A DNA stretch of 25,877 nucleotides, taken from positions 1 to 25,877 of the forward strand of contig CAZMSZ010000064.1 in assembly GCA_964569055.1 (NCBI GenBank), read 5' to 3'. A model generated the notes under the pieces. It saw only the letters and a program-made list of their open reading frames with translations, searched no databases and had not been told where the DNA came from. This stretch comes from JAWLGW01 sp964569055. GTDB taxonomy: Bacteria; Planctomycetota; J058. The translations under genes were made by a program, and so were the position numbers. Shown in pieces: positions 6,572 to 14,454 of this stretch (position 1 is the first letter of the stretch; every line of letters begins with the position of its first letter).

Positions 6572-9500
6572 ATGGACGTCGCGCGCGAGCACCTCTGGGG
6601 ACAACTCCTCCTGCAACGCCGGCTGGTCGAGGAGGGAGGCCTGCTTCAGCTCGTGGCGGAGCGCGACGCGCGCCTCCGTCAGGGTCAGGAGTGCACCCTC
6701 GGCCAGCTGCTCGTGCAGCGGCGGCAGCTCGACGCGCAGACCTTCGGCAGCTTGCGCAGCGAGGTCGAGGAGCGCGGGCGGGCGTGCTACCGCTGCCGCC
6801 GGGTGTTCCTGGTGGAGGACGGCGCGTCGCAGTGCCCTGGCTGCGGGCAGGACTGCCGGCTGGCGCCGCCCGGCTCGGGGAGCCGACCGGCCGTGCAGGC
6901 CGGGAGCGCGCGCTTCCCCGCGCCCGGCTCGGATCGGTTCCCCGCCGGCGGCCCCGCCTCGGGCCGCTTTCCGGGGGCGACCTTCGCGCCGGCGCCCGGC
7001 TCGGGCCGCTTCGCCGCCAGCCCGCTGAGCGGTCCGCTCGCGCGCCCCGTCCCGCCGAGCGGCTCCTTCACGAGCGCGGCGCCCGCGGCGAGCGGCTCGT
7101 TCGTGGGGCCTGCCGGCGCGTTCGCGGCGAGCGGCTCGTTCGCTCCCGCCCCGAGCGGCGCGTTCGCGCCCTTCGGGCTGGCCTCGGGCGGCGCGAGCTA
7201 CCCGCAGGGCGGCGTGCCGAGCACGGTGGGGGAGGTCGAGATCGACGGCGGCCTCGGCGACTCGGGCGAGCTCGGCGTCGGCAAGCGGCTCGGGGGCTAC
7301 GAGATCATCAAGGAGCTCGGCCGCGGCGGCATGGGCGTGGTGTACCAGGCGCGCTCGATCGCCGCGCCCGCGCAGGTCGTCGCGGTCAAGGTGCTCCTCG
7401 CGGGCGAGTTCGCCTCGCCCCGCCTGCGCAAGCGCTTCGAGGAGGAGGCGCGGCTCGCCAAGAAGCTGCGGCACCCCAACATCGTCGCGGTCCACGACGT
7501 GGGTGACGTGGACGGGCTCCCCTACTACGCCATGGACTTCGTCGAGGGGCAGGAGCTGCAGGAGCTGATCCGCAGCAAGAGCCTGCCGATCCGCCGCGGC
7601 GTCGAGGTGCTGGTCGAGATCGCCAAGGCCGCGCACCACGCCCACGAGAACGGCGTCGTCCACCGCGACCTCAAGCCCGCGAACATCCTGGTGGGCAACG
7701 ACGGGCGTCCTTACATCATGGACTTCGGCCTGGCGAAGAACCTCGAGGACGACCAGGGCCTGACCAAGAGCGGGGTCGCGATCGGCACACCGTACTACAT
7801 GCCGCCCGAGCAGGCGCGCGGGAACAGCCGCGAGATGGACGCGCGCTCCGACGTCTACGCCATGGGCGCGATCCTGTACGAGGTGCTCACGCGCAAGGTC
7901 CCCTTCACCGCCAAGACGCAGAACGAGCTGCTGCGCAAGATCATCGACGAGGAGCCGGTCCCCTGCCGGCAGGTCCGCGCGGGAATCCCGCCCGAGCTCG
8001 AGGTGATCTGCCTCAAGGCGCTCCAGAAGGAGAAGGAGCGGCGCTACGCCAGCGCGCTCGAGCTCGCCGAGGACCTCGAGCGCTACCTCGCGGGGGATCC
8101 GATCAAGGCGCGCCCCCCCGCGCCCTGGGTGCCGCTCCTCCGCAAGATCCGCCGCAACCAGACCGCGTCCATCGTGGTCGGCAGCGCCGCGTTCGCGGTG
8201 GTGATCGCGTTCGCGATCATCGCGGGCCTCTACTCGCACCACCAGAGCACGCTCGCCGCGGACCAGCTCGAGGACGAGCGGCGGGCGACCGAGGCCGCCG
8301 CGCGGGCGGCCGAGGAGGCCCGCCAGCGCGAGGAGGAGGAGCGCGCGCGGCGGCTCGAGGAGGAGAAGCGGTCGCGCGCCGAGGCCGCGCTGGCGCGCGG
8401 GCAAGACGCCTACGCGGCGGCGCGCTCGGCGCTGACCTCGAGCGAGGCGCGGCGGCACCTGCGCGGCGCCGAGACGGCGTTCACGGAGGCGGCGCTGGTG
8501 GAGGAGGGGCTCGGCGCGCCGCGCCCCGACACGCTCTACCGGCGCGCCCTCGCGCGCCGCGGGCTGTGCGCCTGGGAGAAGGCGAGCGAGGACCTCGAGC
8601 GCGCGCGCGGCTTCGCGAGCCACGCGGCGCGCGCCGGGCTCGGGCTCGGCCTGATCGCGCTCCGTCGCGACGCCGACCGGGCGGCGGCCGAGCGCTGGCT
8701 GGCGGGCGCGACCGCCGCGAGCGGGGCGGGCGACGGCGACGAGGGCCGCGAGGAGCGCGCCGCAGGTGAGGTCGCTGCGATCTACCTCGCCTTCCTGCGC
8801 GAGGGGTACGAGCCCGCCAAGCGGCTGGCCCACGAGGCGCTCGGGCGCGGGGCGCTCGGCACGCTCGCGGGCGAGGTGCACGGCGCGCTGGCCTACCTGG
8901 AGCGCGCGGTCGGCGCGCCGCTGGGCGGCGACGAGCACGTCGATGCGGGGCTGCGCGCCGCCGACCGGGCGGTCGCCTACGACCGGCACCGGTTCGACTT
9001 CCTGCTCGACCGCGCCGTGCTCCGCGCCCGCGCCGGGCAGCTCGTGGAGGCGCAGGAGGACCAGCGCGCGGCGCTCGACCTCGACTCGGGCAGCGAGCTG
9101 GTCGACCTCGCGGAGGCGGCGATCTGGGCCGGACGGCGCGACGCGAAGCAGCTCGAGCAGGCGCTCGCCGCCGCGGCGCGCAAGGCCGCGGCCCGCCCCG
9201 GCGCCGCCGAGCGGGTCCGCGCGCAGGGGGACGCGCTGCGCGCGGCCCTCGCCGACGCGGCGGCCGCGCAGCGCGAGGCCCGCACGCTCGATCGGGACTT
9301 CGCGGCGGACCTCACGTTCAACGGCGGGGGCAGCCCGCGCTCCGCCCTCCCGGTCCGGCTGCGGGTCGGCGACGACGTCACCGCCGTGCTGATCACGATC
9401 CGCGGCGGCGCCGACGACCTCGACCTGTTCGTGAAGCACGGCGAGGAGCTCTCGTCGCTGGGCGAGGCCGACTTCAAGAGCACCGGCAGCAGCCCCGACG

Positions 9501-10447
9501 AGACGCTGCTGCTCGAGCGCGCGCGCGGGCGCCTGCGCTCGGGGATCTACACCGTGGTGATCGTGCAGCCGCCCAGCTCGCGGGGCAAGGTCAAGGCCAA
9601 GCTGGCGGTCGACTTCGTGGCCGCGGGCGAGCCGCTGCCCTTCGTGTGGGAGGAGTTCGAGGGCATCTCGGTCAAGGCCGAGGAGCGGGTCGAGGTGATC
9701 GAGCTCCTCCGCCGGTTCGACCTCGACGACGACCGCCCCGCCGTGCTCGCCCGGTTCGAGGCGCTCGAGCGCGTCAACCCCTGGCTCGCCATGTTCCGGG
9801 TCGACCTGCTCTACCGGAGCGAGCGCTACGCCGAGGCGCTCGCCCTGGCGAAGACGCTCGCGAAGCGCGCCCCCGACGACGAGCGCTGGTCCATGCGCGT
9901 GGCCAGCTGCGAGTTCCACACCGCCGCGCGCGACGCGGCGCTGAGCCGGCTCGAGGCGCTCGCTCGCGCGCTGCCGCGCAACGTCGAGGTCCGCCGGCGG
10001 CTGGCCGAGCTGGCCCTCGCGGCCGACCCCGCCCGCGGGCTCGCCGCGGCGGAGGCCGGCCTGGCGCTCGCGCCGGACGGGATCCTGACCCTGCTCGCCG
10101 GACGCGCGGAGCTGCGCCTGGGCCGGACCCCCGCGGCGGTTCAGCGGCTGCGCGCCATGATCGAGGCGGTCCCCACGCCGCGCGAGGACCAGAGCCGCGG
10201 GCTGCTGCTGCTGATCGAGGAGCGCCAGCTCCTCCCCGCCCAGGCCTCCCTCGAGGCGCTCGCCGCCAGGGGCCCGCGCCTCGACCTCGAGCTCGTCCGC
10301 GCGCGGCTGATGGCGGAGCAGGGCGACCCCAAGGCGGGGCTGGCGCACCTCGCCCTGCTCAAGACGCGCGTCCAGTCTCCGCAGGCCCACGCGCTGATCG
10401 AGAGCGTGGCGCGCGAGCTCGAGGCGAAGTTCCCGGGGACGCAGTAG
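6572..10447 (+). CDS. Membrane-anchored Ser/Thr protein kinase with zinc ribbon, PPC-like domain and TPR-like repeats
   Basis: A 1291-residue receptor-type Hanks kinase. Order: helical N-terminus with two similar segments, WGQLLLQRRLVEEG and LGQLLVQRRQLDAQ; a zinc ribbon with CYRC (C72, C75) and CPGC (C88, C91); a Gly/Ser/Pro/Phe-rich linker of repeated GSGRFP-type units (about 97-215); and a kinase domain (about 243-505) with GRGGMG, K273, HRDLKPAN (D366), DFG (D384) and GTPYYMPPEQARG, all intact. Then come a juxtamembrane RRN segment, one transmembrane helix (about 532-554) and a charged coiled coil (about 562-620). The outer part has TPR-like helical repeats, a strand-rich PPC-like domain (about 910-1019, with GGADDLDLFVKHG and SGIYTVVIV), and further TPR-like repeats to the end. 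It phosphorylates unknown partners. The outer domains suggest envelope sensing. No stop-proximal terminator was seen before the next kinase gene. Confidence 0.9.
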   Translation: MDVAREHLWGQLLLQRRLVEEGGLLQLVAERDARLRQGQECTLGQLLVQRRQLDAQTFGSLRSEVEERGRACYRCRRVFLVEDGASQCPGCGQDCRLAPPGSGSRPAVQAGSARFPAPGSDRFPAGGPASGRFPGATFAPAPGSGRFAASPLSGPLARPVPPSGSFTSAAPAASGSFVGPAGAFAASGSFAPAPSGAFAPFGLASGGASYPQGGVPSTVGEVEIDGGLGDSGELGVGKRLGGYEIIKELGRGGMGVVYQARSIAAPAQVVAVKVLLAGEFASPRLRKRFEEEARLAKKLRHPNIVAVHDVGDVDGLPYYAMDFVEGQELQELIRSKSLPIRRGVEVLVEIAKAAHHAHENGVVHRDLKPANILVGNDGRPYIMDFGLAKNLEDDQGLTKSGVAIGTPYYMPPEQARGNSREMDARSDVYAMGAILYEVLTRKVPFTAKTQNELLRKIIDEEPVPCRQVRAGIPPELEVICLKALQKEKERRYASALELAEDLERYLAGDPIKARPPAPWVPLLRKIRRNQTASIVVGSAAFAVVIAFAIIAGLYSHHQSTLAADQLEDERRATEAAARAAEEARQREEEERARRLEEEKRSRAEAALARGQDAYAAARSALTSSEARRHLRGAETAFTEAALVEEGLGAPRPDTLYRRALARRGLCAWEKASEDLERARGFASHAARAGLGLGLIALRRDADRAAAERWLAGATAASGAGDGDEGREERAAGEVAAIYLAFLREGYEPAKRLAHEALGRGALGTLAGEVHGALAYLERAVGAPLGGDEHVDAGLRAADRAVAYDRHRFDFLLDRAVLRARAGQLVEAQEDQRAALDLDSGSELVDLAEAAIWAGRRDAKQLEQALAAAARKAAARPGAAERVRAQGDALRAALADAAAAQREARTLDRDFAADLTFNGGGSPRSALPVRLRVGDDVTAVLITIRGGADDLDLFVKHGEELSSLGEADFKSTGSSPDETLLLERARGRLRSGIYTVVIVQPPSSRGKVKAKLAVDFVAAGEPLPFVWEEFEGISVKAEERVEVIELLRRFDLDDDRPAVLARFEALERVNPWLAMFRVDLLYRSERYAEALALAKTLAKRAPDDERWSMRVASCEFHTAARDAALSRLEALARALPRNVEVRRRLAELALAADPARGLAAAEAGLALAPDGILTLLAGRAELRLGRTPAAVQRLRAMIEAVPTPREDQSRGLLLLIEERQLLPAQASLEALAARGPRLDLELVRARLMAEQGDPKAGLAHLALLKTRVQSPQAHALIESVARELEAKFPGTQ

Positions 10448-10451
10448 CGCA

Positions 10452-10608
10452 CGTCGCGAGCGCCGCGCGGACGGGCGAGGCGATCGAGTCCCCTGCCCTT
10501 CGCCCGCTCTTGGGCCAGGCGGCCGGGCTGGCCAGCGTCAGCCGAGGGCAGGGCAAGGGCAAGGAAGCGGGCCTTCACGTCAGCCGTCGCGAGCGCCGCG
10601 CGGACGGG
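10452..10608. repeat. 24-bp direct repeats flanking a hairpin
   Basis: The copies at 10452-10475 and 10585-10608 are identical over 24 bp, with start points 133 bp apart. The intervening 109 bp contain the nested inverted repeat. The first copy starts 4 nt after the stop codon of kinase 1. Confidence 0.65.
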
Positions 10609-10636
10609 TCGGCGTGCTTCTGGGCGGCGTGTTCGC

Positions 10637-10660
10637 TAAAATCGGTGCATTCGCGAGGAG
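10637..10660 (+). promoter_or_regulatory. -10-like box and ribosome binding site of kinase gene 2
   Basis: TAAAAT (10637-10642) matches TATAAT at 5 of 6 positions and stands out in very GC-rich sequence. No good -35 hexamer lies at the right distance. GAGGAG (10655-10660) is a strong Shine-Dalgarno 5 nt before the ATG at 10666 and decides that start. Confidence 0.4.
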
Positions 10661-10665
10661 CTCCG

Positions 10666-13600
10666 ATGCCCGACCCGTCGCCTTCGTGCCCCGAGTGCAG
10701 CGCCGCGCTGCCCGCCGACGCTTCGCCGGGCGAGTGCCCGAGCTGCGCCGCGCGCCGCGCCCTGCGAGACGCGGCGAGCGAGGCGGAGGTCGAGGGCTCC
10801 GACCGGGTCCCGGCGCACCTCGTGATGAGCACCGAGGCGCGCCCCGAGCTCGCGCTGGCCGAGGCCGCCACCCGCAGCGTCGGCGCGCCGGAGCCCTCGC
10901 CCGACAGCCTGATCGGGCGCGTGCGCCGGATCCCCGGGCTGACGGGCGTGGAGCCGATCGGGCGCGGCGGCATGGGCCTGGTGTTCCGGGCGCGCCAGGC
11001 CGAGCTCGACCGGGAGGTGGCGGTCAAGGTGATCGCGCCGCACCTCGCGCGCGCGGCCGGGTTCCGCGAGCGGTTCACCCGCGAGGCCCGCACGCTGGCG
11101 GCGCTCGATCACCCCCACGTGGTCCGGGTCCATGACTTCGGCCTGCAGGAGGACCTCCCGTACCTCGTCATGGAGCTGGTCGGCGGCGGCACGCTGCGCG
11201 ACGAGGTGGCGCGCGGCCCGCTCGCGCTGGACCGCGCCCTCGAGGTCCTCGAGCAGGTGGGGGGCGCCCTGTCGGCCGCCCACGCCCAGGGCTGGATCCA
11301 CCGCGACATCAAGCCCGAGAACGTGCTCCTCACCCGCGACGGCGAGGTCAAGGTCGCCGACTTCGGCCTGGCGCGGCTGATCTCGCCGTCCGACGACGAG
11401 CGCGTCACGACCCAGGGCGTGGCGGTGGGGACCCCGCGCTACATGGCGCCCGAGCAGCGCGAGCGGCCCGAGGCGGTCGACCACCGCGCGGACGTGTACG
11501 CGCTCGGGCTGCTCGCCTTCGAGCTGCTCGCCGGCTGGCTGCCGACCTCCGACAGCTTCCCCTCGCTGAGCAAGGTGGCGGGGATCGACGAGGCGCTCGA
11601 GGAGGTGGTGCTCCGCGCGCTCGAGCGCGACCCGGCGCGGCGCTTCTCCTCGATCGACGCCATGCTGGCGGCGCTGCGGGCGGCGAGCGGCGCGCGGCAC
11701 CCCTCGGGCGGCGTGCCGGTGGTGGGGATCCCCTGGCGCCGTCGCGTCAAGCTGCTGATCGCGTCGCGCCTGGCGTGGGTGATCGCGACCGGCGCGGGCT
11801 TCACGCTGGCGTTCCTCCTCGCGCGCGCCGAGGAGGCGATCCCGCCCGACCCGCTGGCGCTGGCTCGGGCCGCCCTCGACGAGGACGCCTCGTGGGTCGA
11901 GCAGCGGCGCCACGTGGCCGCGCTGAAGGACCCCCGCCTCCACGCGCAGCTCCCAGGCCTGCTCAGGGACCTGGCGAGCGAGCCCGCCTCGGCGCCCGGC
12001 GTGCTGCTGCTCGCCCAGGCGCTCGGAGCGCTCGAGGCCCTCCCCGCCGAGCTCCGGCTGGCGACGCTGCTGCGCTGGCCTGACGAGGACCCCTCGGTCG
12101 ACGCCGGCCCGGGCAGCTTCGACGGCCTCTCGAGCCCCTTGGGTCGGGCTCGCGAGACGCTCGCCGCCGCGCGCGCGCTCGGGCCCGGCGCGGCGCCGAT
12201 CCTGCTCCGCGCGGTCGTGGACCGCGATCTCTCGGACGACGTCGTCGCGGCCGCCGTGTTCGCGCTCGCCGCGGCGGCCGACGGCCCGCTCCTCCTCCAG
12301 ATCACGGAGCAGGTGCTCGCCGCGCCGGAGGCGCCGGGTGCGCGCCGCCTCCTCTACGCGCTGGCCCTCCGGACGGGGGTCCCGCTCCTCGACTACGAAC
12401 CCAAAGGGCTGCCGGCCGAGGCGTGGGCGATCTACCTGCGGCACCTGCCCGACCTGCTCGATCCGACCCGCGGTCAGGCGCGCTGGGCGGCGGTCGCGCG
12501 GCTCGATCGAGACCTCGCCGAGTGGGAGGCCCCGGCGCGGCGCGCCTTGTTCGCCGACCACGAGGCGACGCCCGGCCGTGTGATCGAGGTCGAACACCGG
12601 CCGAGCGCCGGCGGGTTCGCGTCGTTCTATGGCGAGGGACCCGCCGACCTGGCCGCGACCCTCGAGCTGCCCTGGCCGCTCGACGAGGCCACGCGGGCGC
12701 GGCTCCGCGCAGCGCTCGAGCCCGAGGAGGGGCACCTCTCGCGTGCGTACGCGCACGCGGTCCTGCTCTGCGCCGAGGAGGGCGAGACGCCGGCGCTGCC
12801 GCTGCGGCCGCTGAGGTTCCACGACCGGTCATCCGTGAGCCTGCGGTCGTCGGAGTGGCGGACGCCGGAGCGCGCCGAGTCCCGCGCCCTGGCCCGAGCC
12901 ACCACGGAGCTCGACGTCGAGTGGGTGCACGCCGCCTACCACCTCGAGACGCCCGCCAGCCCGCCCGAGCGGGTCGACCTCCGCCGTGGGCGAGGCGCTT
13001 CCTTGAAGCTGGAGCTCGAGCAGTCGCTGCCGGCGCGCGACGCGACGGTGCGAGTCTCCTGGGGCATGACGGGCGCGTGGCGCGCCGTCCGGCCGCCCGA
13101 GCCCGGCGGCCGCTGGTCGCTGTCGATCGCGGGCGAGCTCACGCGCCCCGGCGAGGGCGCTGGCATCGTGCTCCGCGGCGACCGCCGAGCGGTGCGCGAG
13201 CACAGAAGCGGCGGCTCGCGGAGCTCGAACATGCTCTACGTCCCGCTCGCGCCCGGCGAGGCGCGGGTCCTCCATGGCGAGGCGCCGCGGAGCTGGGACG
13301 AGGCGTCCACTCCGGGTCAGTTCAGCCTGCTCGCCCTGCCCGCCTCGCCCGGCGAGAGCGTCGAGCGCGGCGTCGAGCGCGCGCTCCATGCCTACGCGGA
13401 GGCGGTGCGGCACGGGGCCGAACCCTGGGCGCTCGGGGAGCTGCTGGTGTTCGCCGCGCACGTCCCGCAGCCCGCCGCGCGCGACGAGTTGCGCGCCCTG
13501 TGGGAGCTGCGCGCCCGCGACGCGCTCGGCCAGCGGACCTTGTCGCCGAAGGTCTCGTTCGGCGACCTCGCTGGCGCGGCGCTGGTGCTCGTGGGGGACG

Positions 13601-14454
13601 ACGCGCCCCTCGCCGACGCCAACTTCGCGCGGCGGCTGTCCCCAGACCTCCGGCTACGCCTCTACCTGCACGCCCCGAGCGCGGCCGCGCAGGCCGCCCT
13701 GGCCGGGACGCTGGTCGTGCCGACCGGTCTCGCCACCCTGGAGGTCACGGCCACGGCGTTGGCGGCGCGAGGCGAGCAGCGCTCCCCGTTCGCGGGCGAT
13801 GTGCACTATGCGCTGGCGCGGTTGCGCGGCGAGCAACGCGCTCGGCTCGCGGAGCAGGTCGCGCCTCATCTCGTGGGGGTCGCGCTGTTGCTGGCGGCGC
13901 TGTGGCTCCCCTGGCGCCGCTCCTCCCGACCCGGGCCGCTCGCCTGGGGGCTGGCCGGAACGGGGCTGCTGGCGCACCTGTTCACGATCGAGGCGGGCGG
14001 GCAGGTGTGGATCCCCGCGGCCGGCGGGCTCCTGCTCACCGCCGGGGCCTTCCTGCACGGCGGCCGCGCCGCGCGCGTGCTCGCCTGCGCCCTCGCCGCC
14101 TGCGGCGTGCTCCACCTCATGACCCCCGGCTCGCTCGCCGGCCCTGCGCTGCAGCTCCTGCTCTGCGTCACCGTGGCCGGCATGTCGCTCGACGTGCTCT
14201 CCCGGCGCCTCCCGGCGGGCCTCCGGGCGTGGGAGGCGTGCGCGCACGTGGCCGCCTGGTGGTGCCTGATCGTGCCGCTGGGGTTCCTCGCGCTCCTCCA
14301 GCTCTACCTCGCGGCGACGCGCGAGTCGCCGGTCACCTTCTCGCTCGTCTCGCTGCACGGGACCGGCGCGACGCTGCTCGTCGGCGCCATGGTGGGAGGC
14401 CCGCTGGCGCTCGCCCGAGCCGAGCGGCTCCGGACCGCGGAGGAGCAGGGCTAG
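10666..14454 (+). CDS. Ser/Thr protein kinase with zinc ribbon and C-terminal multi-helix membrane domain
   Basis: A 1262-residue kinase. The N-terminus is a zinc ribbon, CPEC (C8, C11) and CPSC (C24, C27). The kinase domain (about 90-350) has GRGGMG, catalytic K121 (VAVKVI), HRDIKPEN (H212, D214), DFG (D232) and GTPRYMAPEQ, so it should be active. A transmembrane helix follows at about 361-387. A long, presumably extracytoplasmic region of about 670 residues comes next: first helical and repeat-like, then beta-rich with no recognised family. The C-terminus (about 1066-1255) holds roughly seven hydrophobic helices, for example GVALLLAALWLPW and AAWWCLIVPLGFLALL. This polytopic end is unusual for a Hanks kinase and may be a sensor or transport module. 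The ATG at 10666 has a strong GAGGAG site. The stop overlaps the stop of the convergent NuoM-like gene. Confidence 0.88.
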   Translation: MPDPSPSCPECSAALPADASPGECPSCAARRALRDAASEAEVEGSDRVPAHLVMSTEARPELALAEAATRSVGAPEPSPDSLIGRVRRIPGLTGVEPIGRGGMGLVFRARQAELDREVAVKVIAPHLARAAGFRERFTREARTLAALDHPHVVRVHDFGLQEDLPYLVMELVGGGTLRDEVARGPLALDRALEVLEQVGGALSAAHAQGWIHRDIKPENVLLTRDGEVKVADFGLARLISPSDDERVTTQGVAVGTPRYMAPEQRERPEAVDHRADVYALGLLAFELLAGWLPTSDSFPSLSKVAGIDEALEEVVLRALERDPARRFSSIDAMLAALRAASGARHPSGGVPVVGIPWRRRVKLLIASRLAWVIATGAGFTLAFLLARAEEAIPPDPLALARAALDEDASWVEQRRHVAALKDPRLHAQLPGLLRDLASEPASAPGVLLLAQALGALEALPAELRLATLLRWPDEDPSVDAGPGSFDGLSSPLGRARETLAAARALGPGAAPILLRAVVDRDLSDDVVAAAVFALAAAADGPLLLQITEQVLAAPEAPGARRLLYALALRTGVPLLDYEPKGLPAEAWAIYLRHLPDLLDPTRGQARWAAVARLDRDLAEWEAPARRALFADHEATPGRVIEVEHRPSAGGFASFYGEGPADLAATLELPWPLDEATRARLRAALEPEEGHLSRAYAHAVLLCAEEGETPALPLRPLRFHDRSSVSLRSSEWRTPERAESRALARATTELDVEWVHAAYHLETPASPPERVDLRRGRGASLKLELEQSLPARDATVRVSWGMTGAWRAVRPPEPGGRWSLSIAGELTRPGEGAGIVLRGDRRAVREHRSGGSRSSNMLYVPLAPGEARVLHGEAPRSWDEASTPGQFSLLALPASPGESVERGVERALHAYAEAVRHGAEPWALGELLVFAAHVPQPAARDELRALWELRARDALGQRTLSPKVSFGDLAGAALVLVGDDAPLADANFARRLSPDLRLRLYLHAPSAAAQAALAGTLVVPTGLATLEVTATALAARGEQRSPFAGDVHYALARLRGEQRARLAEQVAPHLVGVALLLAALWLPWRRSSRPGPLAWGLAGTGLLAHLFTIEAGGQVWIPAAGGLLLTAGAFLHGGRAARVLACALAACGVLHLMTPGSLAGPALQLLLCVTVAGMSLDVLSRRLPAGLRAWEACAHVAAWWCLIVPLGFLALLQLYLAATRESPVTFSLVSLHGTGATLLVGAMVGGPLALARAERLRTAEEQG

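Larger units (their letters stand above)
10448..10665. other. Intergenic region with direct repeat and nested hairpin
   Basis: This 218-bp spacer between the two kinase genes has no supported gene. An exact 24-bp direct repeat, beginning CGTCGCGAGCGCC, occurs at 10452-10475 and 10585-10608. Between the copies lie nested inverted repeats, CCCTGCCC / GGGCAGGG (10491-10498, 10546-10553) around GGCCAG / CTGGCC (10513-10518, 10528-10533), which could fold into a terminator-like structure for kinase gene 1. The last 30 nt carry the -10-like box and ribosome site of kinase gene 2. Confidence 0.6.

Noticed and set aside
6449..10390. 1313-codon open frame on the minus strand opposite kinase 1
   Set aside because: Arg/Gly/Ala/Leu low complexity without domains. 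The plus strand has all kinase motifs.
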